Part shown: positions 37,028-45,697 of the stretch, piece by piece
Numbering within the stretch: position 1 is the first letter of the stretch
Layout of the letters: every line of letters starts with the position of its first letter
Assembly (NCBI RefSeq): GCF_001598815.1
Contig: NZ_BCZQ01000006.1
Location: 148,553 to 212,552, forward strand
Origin: Sphingopyxis terrae subsp. terrae NBRC 15098
GTDB lineage: Bacteria > Pseudomonadota > Alphaproteobacteria > Sphingomonadales > Sphingomonadaceae
Direction: 5' to 3'
DNA: 64,000 bases
Notes under the pieces: generated by a model
What the model was told of the DNA's origin: nothing
Seen by the model: the letters and a program-made list of their open reading frames with translations, nothing else
Databases searched by the model: none
Position numbers and translations under genes: made by a program

Positions 37028-38004
37028 GACGCGGGCCTCCCATCGGTGCGAACGATCCGGACCGTCTGCTGGCGCTCGCCACTGCCGAGACGGAGCTCGG
37101 CGGCGCCGAACAAGCGGTCGACGATCAGGATGTTCTGGTGGATCCGGCTGTTGGCGATCTGCGGTTCGCCATCTGCGCCGATGACGAAGAGCGGCGGCAT
37201 CTCGCCCTGAACGATCCCACGCGGGAACTCGACATAGACGCGGCGCCCGTCGTCGTAGACCGAAATTGGCCGCCACGGCGGCGTGTCGCCCGTGAGGCCG
37301 TAGCGATAGTTCCGTGCCGCAACGGCCGGGATCACTGGCGTAGCGGGCACTGCCTGTCTCTGCGAGGCGGGCGGCTGGGGATAGGCCCAGGCGACGGCCG
37401 GCATATAGGGGCGTTCGCCCGAGCGCAGCTCGATCATGTAGATGCGACGGTCGGTGGTGATGACCAGATTGGTCGTGATGTCTGGCCGTGTCGGCTTCAC
37501 GAGGACATGGACGCGGCGAGTGATCCCCGAGCCGCTCTCGGTGTCGCCGATGATCCAGCGCGCCGTGTCGCCCGCAGCGATCGGGCCGGCGCCGGTCAGG
37601 CTCTCGCCTGGTTCCAGCGCGATGTTGGTGATCTGCCCGGGAGCGGCATAGACCTGATAGAGCGCGCCCTCGCTCCAGGGATAGATCTGGATCGAGTTGT
37701 AATACCCCTCGCGGCGTGGTTCGACGCGCGCGGCGGCGTTGGCATTCTCCACGCGGCCCGCCGGCGTCCCTGCGGCAGCGCCACCGCGCGCGGGTGTCCA
37801 GGCGGGCGGTGTGTGAAGCGGCCTAGGTGGCGCCTCCGTGACGGCAGCCGGCACAGGGGGAAGCGGCGGCACATCGACGTCATAGCTGATCTGTGGCGGT
37901 CGGTTGGTCGCGCAGCCGGCCAGCGCCAATCCGGAGATCAGCAAAAGCGCAGAGCCGGATAGGCGGAAGCCGCGGCTCGCGGGTCGGCGGAGATGATTTC
38001 TCAT
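37024..38004 (-). CDS. trbG: Conjugal transfer protein TrbG (VirB9-like lipoprotein)
   Basis: A 326-residue VirB9 homologue with a lipoprotein signal (LALAGC, Cys near 31), a Pro/Ala-rich linker and VirB9-type beta domains (IQIYPWSEGALYQVYAAPGQ, then GERPYMPAVAWAYPQP and RVYVEFPRGI). It forms the outer-membrane core complex with TrbI. Overlaps trbF and trbI by four bases at each end. Confidence 0.91.
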   Translation of the reverse strand: MRNHLRRPASRGFRLSGSALLLISGLALAGCATNRPPQISYDVDVPPLPPVPAAVTEAPPRPLHTPPAWTPARGGAAAGTPAGRVENANAAARVEPRREGYYNSIQIYPWSEGALYQVYAAPGQITNIALEPGESLTGAGPIAAGDTARWIIGDTESGSGITRRVHVLVKPTRPDITTNLVITTDRRIYMIELRSGERPYMPAVAWAYPQPPASQRQAVPATPVIPAVAARNYRYGLTGDTPPWRPISVYDDGRRVYVEFPRGIVQGEMPPLFVIGADGEPQIANSRIHQNILIVDRLFGAAELRLGSGERQQTVRIVRTDGRPAS

Positions 38005-38690
38005 TGCCCCATCTCCCGAGACCAGTTGATGGCGTTGACGTAGATCCCAAGCGGATTAGCCCGCAGCCGCTCTGCGTCGCGCGGGGGTTGGATCACGATG
38101 GTCAGGATGGCTGTCCAGCGCTGTGTCGTGGAGAGCTGGCCGTTCTCGTACTGGCGTTCGGTCCAGGCAACGCGGAAGCTGTCAGGCGACGCGCGGATCA
38201 CGCTCGACACTTCGACCGACACCTGCTGCTTCCCGACGCGGGTAAACGGATCGTTGGCGCGGGCGAAGTCATTGAGGGCCGCCGCGCCGCGATCGGTCGT
38301 GAACTCGTAGGCGCGCAGCCAATTCTGCCGCACGACGATGGCGTCGGCCGGGATCGAGCGGACCTGCTCGATGAACCGCGCCAGATGCCAGGCCACCTGC
38401 GGGTCGGTGGGGCGGTAGTCGGCCTGCGCTGGCGCGACCGCCTGCGCCTGGCCGAGATTGTCGACCTGCACCACCCACGGGACGATGGTCCCGCGCGCCG
38501 ACTGCCAGACCAGCGCGGCAGCGAAGCCGGCGGAGAGGATCAGGCAGCCGAAGGCCATGAGCCGCCAGTTTCGGGCCTGGACACGCGCTGAGCCGATTCT
38601 ATCATCCCAGATCTGCCCCGCGCGCTGATACGGCGTCTCGGGCTCGGGCGTCTTTCCATAGTGGGTTGCAGGTCGCTTGAAGAAGCTCAT
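38001..38690 (-). CDS. trbF: Conjugal transfer protein TrbF (VirB8-like)
   Basis: A 229-residue VirB8 homologue: a cytoplasmic N-terminus, one helix (LMAFGCLILSAGFAAALVW) near residues 44-62 and an NTF2-like periplasmic domain (WTERQYENGQLSTTQRWTA). ATG 38690 overlaps the trbL stop. Confidence 0.91.
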   Translation of the reverse strand: MSFFKRPATHYGKTPEPETPYQRAGQIWDDRIGSARVQARNWRLMAFGCLILSAGFAAALVWQSARGTIVPWVVQVDNLGQAQAVAPAQADYRPTDPQVAWHLARFIEQVRSIPADAIVVRQNWLRAYEFTTDRGAAALNDFARANDPFTRVGKQQVSVEVSSVIRASPDSFRVAWTERQYENGQLSTTQRWTAILTIVIQPPRDAERLRANPLGIYVNAINWSREMGQ

Positions 38691-40036
38691 GTGCGGTCGC
38701 CTCCGGAGAGATTGATGGAAGAGCCGCCGCCGTGGCTGTCGCCCGATCGGATCGCGTGTGCCGCGAGCGTGACGCCGTGGCTCATGGTCTGCCCACGTCG
38801 CATGCGCTGCGCCCAAGCCGGCGGGCTGGCGGCAGAGCCTGTGGCTGCCGGTGCGGCTGAACCGGCATCATTCGCGACCGTTCCCATGCTCGAGGAACCG
38901 CCGGTGGCTCCGAAGCCGCTTTTGACGCCGTCGGCGAAGCTCGAGCGAAGGCTTTGCGCGGCCCGGCGCAGCGGAGAGGCTGCCGCGCCGCCGGCCGCTC
39001 GTGCGACGCCGCCGAGGCCCGACGCGACGCCGGCGGCGCCCCACTGGCCGAGGGAACCGAGACTGTAGGCAGCGGAGGCGGCTCCCGCCGCGGTGGCTCC
39101 ACCGCGCACGGCGGTGGCGCCGCCGGAAATGGCGCTCGCGCCACCGCGCAAGGCGAGCCCGGCCGCGCCGCCGGCAGCCATGGCTGCGCCGCCCGCGACG
39201 AGGCCGGTGCCGATGGCGGAGCCTGCGCCGAGTTGCGGGCCGCCGGAAACGATGCCGTTGGCGATACCCGGACCAAAGATGCCGAGACCGAGAAGCGACA
39301 GCGCCGCCAATACGACGGCCATCGCGTCGTCGATGGTCGGTGGCTGACCGCCGAATCCTGCCGTGAACTGACTGAACAGTGTCGAGCCGATGCCGATGAT
39401 AACGGCGAGCACCAGCACCTTGATCCCAGACGAGATGACGTTGCCCAGCACGCGCTCGGCCATGAAGGCGGTCTTCCCGAACAGGCCGAACGGGATCAGG
39501 ACAAAGCCAGCCAACGTGGTCAGCTTGAATTCGATCAGCGTGATGAAGAGCTGGATGGCGAGGATGAAGAAGGCGAGCAGCACCAGCGCCCAGGCGAAGA
39601 GCAGGCAGGCGATCTGGATGAAGTTTTCGAAGAAGGCGATCCAGCCCATCAGGTTTGAGATGGATTCGAGCAGCGGCCTTGCTGCATCGAGACCCGTCTG
39701 CGCGACCCGGCCCGGGCGCATCAGGTCCTGGATGGAAAACCCGGTGCCAGACGCCTGAAGTCCGAGGCCGGCGAAGCTTTCGAAGACGATCCGTGCGAGG
39801 TTGTTCCAGTTGCCGATGATGTAGGCGAAGACGCCCACAAACAGCGTCTTCTTCACCAGACGCGCGATGATGTCGTCATCCGCGCCCCAGCTCCAAAACA
39901 GGGCGGCCAGCGTGACGTCGATGACGATCAGCGTCGTCGCGATGAACGCCACCTCGCCGCCGAGCAGGCCGAATCCGCTGTCGATGTAGGAGGTGAAGAC
40001 CCCGAGGAAATTGTCGATGACGCCGCTGCCGCCCAT
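38687..40036 (-). CDS. trbL: P-type conjugal transfer protein TrbL (VirB6-like)
   Basis: A 449-residue polytopic membrane protein with several helices in the first 270 residues (for example FIATTLIVIDVTLAALFW, LLFAWALVLLAFFILAIQLF) and a long Gly/Ala/Ser-rich C-terminal tail (GGGATAVRGGATAAGAAS and similar). This layout is typical of TrbL. It forms part of the inner-membrane channel. Confidence 0.9.
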   Translation of the reverse strand: MGGSGVIDNFLGVFTSYIDSGFGLLGGEVAFIATTLIVIDVTLAALFWSWGADDDIIARLVKKTLFVGVFAYIIGNWNNLARIVFESFAGLGLQASGTGFSIQDLMRPGRVAQTGLDAARPLLESISNLMGWIAFFENFIQIACLLFAWALVLLAFFILAIQLFITLIEFKLTTLAGFVLIPFGLFGKTAFMAERVLGNVISSGIKVLVLAVIIGIGSTLFSQFTAGFGGQPPTIDDAMAVVLAALSLLGLGIFGPGIANGIVSGGPQLGAGSAIGTGLVAGGAAMAAGGAAGLALRGGASAISGGATAVRGGATAAGAASAAYSLGSLGQWGAAGVASGLGGVARAAGGAAASPLRRAAQSLRSSFADGVKSGFGATGGSSSMGTVANDAGSAAPAATGSAASPPAWAQRMRRGQTMSHGVTLAAHAIRSGDSHGGGSSINLSGGDRT

Positions 40037-40039
40037 GGC

Positions 40040-40321
40040 TCACCGCCCTTCGTCGGCGCGTCGCGGCGCGGTGCGGGTGCCAAGGAAACGGTCGCGGGTT
40101 TCGGCCCAGATGCGCAGACACTCGCTGTCTCTGGCTGCGGCTTCCCCCATCTGCTGGCACCGACGCTGGCCCTCGCGCAGCGGGTCCTCCGCCTCCTCAA
40201 GCACGGGCGTCGGCCGAACCGCTGGCCTTTCCTCTTTCCGGGTCATCTCGATCGCCGTTGCGGTGATCGCGACGGAGACGAAGATGATTGCGCCCACGCG
40301 GGCCAGCGTCTTGCCGTCCAT
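40040..40321 (-). CDS. Putative entry exclusion protein TrbK-alt
   Basis: A 93-residue protein with an N-terminal helix (VGAIIFVSVAITATAIEM) and a charged tail with a Cys pair (RRCQQMGEAAARDSECLRIW). It matches the small TrbK-alt proteins found between trbJ and trbL, which are thought to block redundant conjugation. Role inferred from position and motif. Confidence 0.82.
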   Translation of the reverse strand: MDGKTLARVGAIIFVSVAITATAIEMTRKEERPAVRPTPVLEEAEDPLREGQRRCQQMGEAAARDSECLRIWAETRDRFLGTRTAPRRADEGR

Positions 40322-40331
40322 CCTGCTGTCC

Positions 40332-41093
40332 TCAGTTGCCGTTCGGGAACATCCGGGCGTTGCCGGGCTGATAGCCGGAGCCGGGCGTCAAGAACCGGCG
40401 GCGCTGTTCACGGCCTTGTTCGGCGGCTGCGGCTCGCTCGGCATCGACAAGCGCCTGCGCTCGGCCGTTCGCAGCGACCACAGCGACCAGGTCTGCGAGT
40501 TGCTGCGCCTGCAATGCGAGCAACTGGTTGCCGGCCTGGGTTGCCTGAAGCGCGCCGGTCGCACCCTGGCTCTGCCCGACCAGAGCCGCCATCTCGGCGC
40601 GGTTGGTGTCGATATTGCCGACGACACCGGCCTGCACGCGCAGCGCGTCCTGAAGGCCGCCGACCGTATTCTGCCAGCGCGATCGTGCATCGGAGACGAG
40701 ACGCTGATCCGAAGTGGACAGCGAGATGTTGCTGTACTGGCTCTGAAAGGCTTGGTCGATCTGCTGCACGTCGAAGGCGATGCGCTGTGCCTGACCCAGA
40801 AGCGCTTGCGTGCGCTGCACCGATTGCTGGAGCTGATGAAGCGAGGAATAGGGCAGGCTCGCGAGATTGCGGGCCTGGTTGATCAGCATCTGCGCTTCGT
40901 TTTGGAGGCTCTGGATCTGGTTGTTGATCTGCTCGAGCGCCCGCGCGGCCGATAGGACATTCTGGACGTAGTTGGTCGGATCATAAACGACCCACTGCGC
41001 CGCTGCCGGGGTCACGAACACGGGCGAGAAGGCGACGGGCAGCGACAGGATGGTTGCGGCGAACAGCGCCGCGCGAGAGCGTCGGATCATCAT
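40332..41093 (-). CDS. trbJ: P-type conjugal transfer protein TrbJ (VirB5-like)
   Basis: A 253-residue secreted protein: signal peptide ending TPAAAQ, then VVYDPTNYVQNVLSAARALEQ and extended helices (QNEAQMLINQARNLASLP), typical of VirB5/TrbJ pilus-associated proteins. ATG 41093 overlaps the trbE stop codon. Confidence 0.9.
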   Translation of the reverse strand: MMIRRSRAALFAATILSLPVAFSPVFVTPAAAQWVVYDPTNYVQNVLSAARALEQINNQIQSLQNEAQMLINQARNLASLPYSSLHQLQQSVQRTQALLGQAQRIAFDVQQIDQAFQSQYSNISLSTSDQRLVSDARSRWQNTVGGLQDALRVQAGVVGNIDTNRAEMAALVGQSQGATGALQATQAGNQLLALQAQQLADLVAVVAANGRAQALVDAERAAAAEQGREQRRRFLTPGSGYQPGNARMFPNGN

Positions 41094-43528
41094 GGCTTGG
41101 GCTCCAGGTTGGTGAGATCGGGAATGAGGTCGGCGGCCCATCCGACATCGCGGGCGCGCAGCCAGGCGGACAGGAAGCCGTCGCGGCCATGCTCGGCGAG
41201 GATCGCCTCGATGGCGGCCTGATCAGTTTTCGAGGATGCCGCGCAGAGCGCGAGGGCGACTTCGGAGAGCCCCAACTCGAACAGCCGGTTGCCGCGCCGC
41301 GACTGGCAGTAATAGTCGCGCTTGGGCGTCGCCCGGCTGAGGATCTCGATCTGGCGGTCGTTCAAGCCGAAGCGCCGGTAGATCGTGGTGATCTGGGGTT
41401 CGATCGCGCGTTCGTTCGGCAGCAAAAGGCGCGTCTGGCAGCTTTCGATGATGGCCGGAGCGATCGCGCTCCCATCGATGTCGGCCAGCGATTGCGTGGC
41501 GAAGACGACCGACGCGTTCTTCTTGCGCAGCGTCTTCAGCCATTCGCGCAGTTGCGCCGCGAAGCCGTCATCGTCGAGCGCGAGCCAGCCTTCGTCGACG
41601 ATCAGGAGCGTGGGCCGTCCATCCAGACGGTCGCCGATCCGATGGAAGAGATAGGCGAGGACCGCCGGCGCCGCGCCGCCGCCGATCAGCCCCTCGGTTT
41701 CAAAGGCCTGGACCTCAGCTTCCCCTAGCTGCTCGCCTTCGGCGTCCAGCAGCCGTCCGTAGGCGCCGCCCACGCAAAAGGGGCGCAGCGCTTGCTTGAG
41801 ATCGTTCGACTGGAGGAGGACGGCGAGGCCCGTCAGCGTGCGCTCTGTGACCGGCGCGGACGCCAGCGAGGTCAGCGCCGTCCAAAGATGTTCTTTAACC
41901 TCCGGCGTAATCGTGACGCCCTCGCGGGCTAGGATGGCCGCGATCCAGTCGGCTGCCCAGGCACGCTCGTGGGTCTCGTGAACGCGCGCGAGTGGTTGGA
42001 GGGACACCGACGACGCGGCGCCGTCCGTCAGGCTGCCGCCGAGGTCGTGCCAATCGCCTCCCATGGCGAGCGCGGCTGCGCGGATCGAGCCGCCAAAGTC
42101 GAAGGCGAAGACTTGGCTTCCCGGATAGCGCCGGAACTGAAGCGCGATAAGCGCGAGCAGGACGGACTTGCCCGCGCCGGTCGGTCCGACAACCAGCGTG
42201 TGACCGACATCGCCGACATGCAACGAAAAGCGAAACGGCGTGCTGCCTTCGGTCTTGCCGTAAAGCAGCGGCGGCGCACCAAAATGCTCGTCCCGTTCCG
42301 GCCCTGCCCAGACCGCCGAGAGCGGAATCATGTGGGCGAGGTTTAGAGTGGAGATCGGTGGCTGGCGGACGTTGGCGTAGACATGGCCGGGCAGCGACCC
42401 GAGCCACGCATCGACGGCATTGATGGTCTCGGACATCGCGGTGAAGTCGCGGCCCTGGATCACCTTTTCCACAAGGCGGAGCTTTTCGTCGGCGGTGCGC
42501 GGATCGGCATCCCAAACGGTGACGGTGGCGGTCACATAGGCCTGACCGGCATAGTCGGCGCCAAGCTCCTGCAGGGCCATGTCGGCATCGGCCGCCTTGT
42601 TCGCAGCGTCCGTATCGACAAGCGCGGAGGCCTCGTTGGTCATCACCTCTTTCAAAATCGCGGCGATTGACTTGCGCTTGGCGAACCACTGCCGCCGGAT
42701 GCGCGTCAGCAGTTTCGTGGCGTCCGTCTTGTCGAGGAGGATCGCCCGCGTGGACCAGCGATAGGGAAAGGCGAGCCGGTTGAGATCGTCGAGAATCCCT
42801 GGCGTCGTCGCGGTCGGAAAGCCGTTGATCGTCAGTACGCGCAGATGGGCGGCGCCGAGCCGCGGCTCGAGGCCGCCGGTCAGCGGCTCATCGGCGAGAA
42901 GCGCATCGAGGTAGATCGGTGTTTCGGGCACGCGGACGCGGTGGCGCTTCGTCGAGACGGTCGAGTGCAGGTAAGTCAGGGTCTCAGCGTCATCGAGCCA
43001 CCGGCATTCCGGCATGAAGCCATCGACGAGTTGGAGGACGCGGTTTGTACGGTCAATGAAGGCCGCGAGGGCTTCATGGGGATCGACGCCCGACTGTTGG
43101 CGACCCTCGTAGAGCCAGGTCTCCGCCCGCGCGGCGTCCTCGGCAGGCGGGAGATAGAGAAAGGTCAAGAAGTAGCTCGACTCGTAATGCGCGTCCGCTT
43201 CCTCGAAGTCGGCCTTGCGCTCCGCATCAACGAGGGCGGAGGCGGCGTCCGCGAAGCGGCTTGCCGGATAGGAGGCGGCTTCGTGACGCTGCGCTTCGAC
43301 GAAGATCGCCCAGCCCGAGCCTAGACGCCGGAAGGCGTTGTTGAGGCGACTGGCGACGGCCACCAGTTCGGCGGCCACAGCTGAGTCGAGATCGGGACCA
43401 CGAAAGCGCGCGGTGCGCTGGAAGCTGCCGTCCTTGTTAAGCACGACGCCTTCGCCGACCAGCGCCGCCCAGGGCAGGAAATCAGCGAGACGGGTCGCGG
43501 TTCGGCGATATTCGGCGAGGTTCATCAT
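41090..43528 (-). CDS. trbE: Conjugal transfer ATPase TrbE (VirB4-like)
   Basis: An 812-residue VirB4-family ATPase. The N-terminal half is the CagE/TrbE/VirB4 domain; Walker A is VVGPTGAGKSVLLAL and Walker B is LLIVDEGWLAL. It energises pilus assembly and DNA transfer. ATG 43528 has GAGG at the right spacing; GTG 43534 is less likely. Confidence 0.93.
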   Translation of the reverse strand: MMNLAEYRRTATRLADFLPWAALVGEGVVLNKDGSFQRTARFRGPDLDSAVAAELVAVASRLNNAFRRLGSGWAIFVEAQRHEAASYPASRFADAASALVDAERKADFEEADAHYESSYFLTFLYLPPAEDAARAETWLYEGRQQSGVDPHEALAAFIDRTNRVLQLVDGFMPECRWLDDAETLTYLHSTVSTKRHRVRVPETPIYLDALLADEPLTGGLEPRLGAAHLRVLTINGFPTATTPGILDDLNRLAFPYRWSTRAILLDKTDATKLLTRIRRQWFAKRKSIAAILKEVMTNEASALVDTDAANKAADADMALQELGADYAGQAYVTATVTVWDADPRTADEKLRLVEKVIQGRDFTAMSETINAVDAWLGSLPGHVYANVRQPPISTLNLAHMIPLSAVWAGPERDEHFGAPPLLYGKTEGSTPFRFSLHVGDVGHTLVVGPTGAGKSVLLALIALQFRRYPGSQVFAFDFGGSIRAAALAMGGDWHDLGGSLTDGAASSVSLQPLARVHETHERAWAADWIAAILAREGVTITPEVKEHLWTALTSLASAPVTERTLTGLAVLLQSNDLKQALRPFCVGGAYGRLLDAEGEQLGEAEVQAFETEGLIGGGAAPAVLAYLFHRIGDRLDGRPTLLIVDEGWLALDDDGFAAQLREWLKTLRKKNASVVFATQSLADIDGSAIAPAIIESCQTRLLLPNERAIEPQITTIYRRFGLNDRQIEILSRATPKRDYYCQSRRGNRLFELGLSEVALALCAASSKTDQAAIEAILAEHGRDGFLSAWLRARDVGWAADLIPDLTNLEPKP

Positions 43529-43537
43529 GGCCACGCC

Positions 43538-43819
43538 TCAGACCGAGAGATGGCCCGGAATGCGCAGATGCCGGCGGCCCACTTCGACAAAGAGCGGATC
43601 GCGCTTTGCTGCCCAAACGGCGGCGAAATGGCCGATCGCCCAGATGAGGAGACCAACCAGCCATAGCCGCAATCCGAGACCGACAGCGCCGGCGAGTGTC
43701 CCGTTCATGATGGCGATGCTGCGCGGTGCGCCGCCCAGCAGGATATGCTCGGTCAGCGCGCGGTGGACCGGAACCGAGAAGCCCGCGACTTCATCGGGAT
43801 GATGCAGGAGGCCCGCCAT
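43538..43819 (-). CDS. trbD: Conjugal transfer protein TrbD (VirB3-like)
   Basis: A 93-residue protein starting MAGLLHHPDEVAGFSVPVHR, with two adjacent membrane segments (LAGAVGLGLRLWLVGLLIWAIG). The RALTEHILLGGAPR motif is typical of TrbD. Its ATG overlaps the trbC stop by one base. Confidence 0.9.
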   Translation of the reverse strand: MAGLLHHPDEVAGFSVPVHRALTEHILLGGAPRSIAIMNGTLAGAVGLGLRLWLVGLLIWAIGHFAAVWAAKRDPLFVEVGRRHLRIPGHLSV

Positions 43820-44151
43820 CAGACGAGCGCCCCGCCGCCGAACGAGAAGAACGACAGGAAGAAGCTGGACGCCGCGAAGGCGATCGACAGGCCGAAGACG
43901 ATCTGGATGAGACGCCGAAATCCTCCGCTCGTGTCGCCGAACGCCAGCGTCAGGCCGGTGACGATGATGATGATCACCGCGATGATCTTGGCGACCGGTC
44001 CCTCGATCGACTGGAGGATGGACTGCAGCGGCGCTTCCCATGGCATCGAGGAGCCGGATGCGTGGGCGGCGGGCGCCAGAAGAAAGCTCAGGGTCAGCGC
44101 CGTGGCGGCGGTTGCGAGGCGCTGATGGCCGCGCGCGATATGTCGGATCAT
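43819..44151 (-). CDS. trbC: Conjugal transfer prepilin TrbC (VirB2-like)
   Basis: A 110-residue pilin precursor: a signal peptide ending APAAHA, then two helices (IIAVIIIIVTGLTLAFG and IVFGLSIAFAASSFFLSF) separated by a short loop. It probably forms the conjugative pilus after cleavage, perhaps by the TraF peptidase at 56480. ATG overlaps the trbB stop. Confidence 0.9.
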   Translation of the reverse strand: MIRHIARGHQRLATAATALTLSFLLAPAAHASGSSMPWEAPLQSILQSIEGPVAKIIAVIIIIVTGLTLAFGDTSGGFRRLIQIVFGLSIAFAASSFFLSFFSFGGGALV

Positions 44152-45137
44152 GTGGGTTCTCCTTTTGGGTCGGGAGGCTGGGTTGCGGGGGAAAGGCGGT
44201 AGTCGGTGTCCGTCCCGATCCCTTCGACGCGGGCGAGTTCTGTGAGACGCCGCGCAGCGCCGCGACCGGAGAGCACAGCCACCAGATCGATGGTCTCGGC
44301 GATCAGCGCCCGGGGGACGGTGACGACAGCTTCCTGGATGAGCTGCTCGAGGCGGCGCAGCGCGCCGAGCGCGGTGCCCGCGTGGATCGTGCCGATCCCG
44401 CCGGGATGGCCGGTGCCCCAGGCCTTCAGGAGATCGAGCGCCTCAGCCCCACGCACCTCGCCGATCGGGATCCGATCCGGCCGCAGCCGCAGCGAGGAGC
44501 GCACAAGGTCGGACAGGGTCGCGACGCCGTCCTTGGTGCGCATGGCGATGATGTTCTGCGCCCGGCATTGCAGCTCGCGGGTGTCTTCGATGACGATGAC
44601 GCGGTCGGTTGTCTTCGCGACCTCGGCCAGCAGGGCATTGGTCAGCGTGGTCTTGCCGGTGCTGGTTCCGCCGGCAACGAGGACGTTGGCGCGCGCTGCG
44701 ACCGCCTGCCGGAGGATGACGGCCTGGTCGGCCGTCATGATGCCCGCGGCGACATAGTCGTCGAGCGTGAAGACGGCGACGGCAGGCTTGCGAATCGCAA
44801 AGACCGGAGCCGTCACGACCGGCGGCAGCAGGCCTTCGAAGCGCTCGCCGGTTTCGGGAAGCTCGGCCGAGACACGCGGCCGTCGGTCATGCACCTCGGC
44901 ACCGACATGATGGGCGACGAGGCGGATGATGCGTTCGCCATCGGCTGCCGAAAGTCGTTCCCCCGTATCGGACAGGCCGTCAGAGAGCCGGTCGACCCAG
45001 AGCCGCCCATCGGGGTTGAGCATGACCTCGACGATCGCGGGGTCTTCCAGGAATCGGGCGACCGCAGGCCCCAGCGCGGTGCGCAGCATGCGTGCACCGC
45101 GTGAGGCTGCTTCCGATTGCTGATGGTTGACCGCCAC
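44148..45137 (-). CDS. trbB: P-type conjugal transfer ATPase TrbB (VirB11-like)
   Basis: A 329-residue VirB11-like hexameric ATPase. Walker A is [16 protein letters not shown], the Asp box is [12 protein letters not shown], and the Walker B/His box includes [18 protein letters not shown] at 45137 with a GGGGA site gives the start ([18 protein letters not shown]), matching TrbB proteins; an ATG at 45089 is the alternative. First gene of the trb operon. Confidence 0.92.
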   Translation of the reverse strand: MAVNHQQSEAASRGARMLRTALGPAVARFLEDPAIVEVMLNPDGRLWVDRLSDGLSDTGERLSAADGERIIRLVAHHVGAEVHDRRPRVSAELPETGERFEGLLPPVVTAPVFAIRKPAVAVFTLDDYVAAGIMTADQAVILRQAVAARANVLVAGGTSTGKTTLTNALLAEVAKTTDRVIVIEDTRELQCRAQNIIAMRTKDGVATLSDLVRSSLRLRPDRIPIGEVRGAEALDLLKAWGTGHPGGIGTIHAGTALGALRRLEQLIQEAVVTVPRALIAETIDLVAVLSGRGAARRLTELARVEGIGTDTDYRLSPATQPPDPKGEPT

Positions 45138-45319
45138 GTCGTCCCCGTTCGCTTGCGGGCCCGCGCGATGCGCGGCCCTGGATCGGGGATGAGTAAGAAA
45201 GGCAGGAATTGGGGCGTTGCAACAACGCTCAGGGGGTCGTCGTACTGTGGCGAAGAAAGACAGGTGATCGGCGGTCCGGCGTTGAGCCGCGGCAGCATCT
45301 GAGGCTCCCGACCGGCGCG
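45138..45319. other. Intergenic region upstream of trbB
   Basis: The first part of the 302-bp gap between divergent trbB and hipB-like genes. It must contain the promoter of the whole trb operon. No gene is supported here; the three hipB operators lie further right. Confidence 0.5.
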
Positions 45320-45320
45320 T

Positions 45321-45335
45321 TTTCCCGAGCGGGAA
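45321..45335. promoter_or_regulatory. HipB-type operator O1
   Basis: Inverted repeat TTTCCCGAGCGGGAA. It is repeated exactly 50 bp downstream (O2), and a degenerate copy (O3) occurs 49 bp after that, next to the HipB-like start codon. The spacing of about five helical turns favours cooperative binding. Confidence 0.7.
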
Positions 45336-45370
45336 TAATTCAGACCCAGGAGCTACCCCGAGGCGCAAGC

Positions 45371-45385
45371 TTTCCCGAGCGGGAA
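45371..45385. promoter_or_regulatory. HipB-type operator O2 overlapping the promoter
   Basis: Second exact copy of TTTCCCGAGCGGGAA. A possible -10 box (TATAGA, 45391-45396) lies just after it, so a repressor here would cover the -35 region of the hipBA promoter. Confidence 0.7.
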
Positions 45386-45419
45386 ATTCTTATAGACATG
45401 CTTCCGAAATCCATGATAC

Positions 45420-45434
45420 TTTCCCGTTCGGTAA
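45420..45434. promoter_or_regulatory. HipB-type operator O3, degenerate
   Basis: TTTCCCGTTCGGTAA is a diverged third copy ending 5 bp before the HipB-like ATG. It lies between the probable transcription start and the gene. Confidence 0.6.
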
Positions 45435-45439
45435 ATATC

Positions 45440-45697
45440 ATGGCCAGACGCAACCTCACCACCGCCGAGATCGGCGACATTGTGCGAACCACCCGAAAGG
45501 CCGCTGGCCTGCGGCAGGACGAGCTTGCCGGCGCAGCTGGCGTCGGCTTGCGCTTCATCGTCGATCTCGAAGCGGGCAAGCCGACCGCACAGATCGGCAA
45601 GACGCTTCAGGTCCTTTCAGCGCTGGGCTGCTCGCTCGATATCACACCGCCGCCCGACCCCAAAGGAGCGCGGCCAAAAGATCCTCAGCAGCCATGA
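45440..45697 (+). CDS. hipB: HipB-like XRE antitoxin/repressor
   Basis: An 85-residue XRE-type HTH protein: TTAEIGDIVRTTRKAAGLRQ then GVGLRFIVDLEAGKPTAQ form the HTH, with a short tail. It overlaps hipA by ATGA. It should neutralise HipA and repress its own promoter through the three operators upstream. No clear ribosome site precedes ATG 45440; an ATG at 45398 would place O3 inside the gene and is less likely. Confidence 0.85.
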   Translation: MARRNLTTAEIGDIVRTTRKAAGLRQDELAGAAGVGLRFIVDLEAGKPTAQIGKTLQVLSALGCSLDITPPPDPKGARPKDPQQP

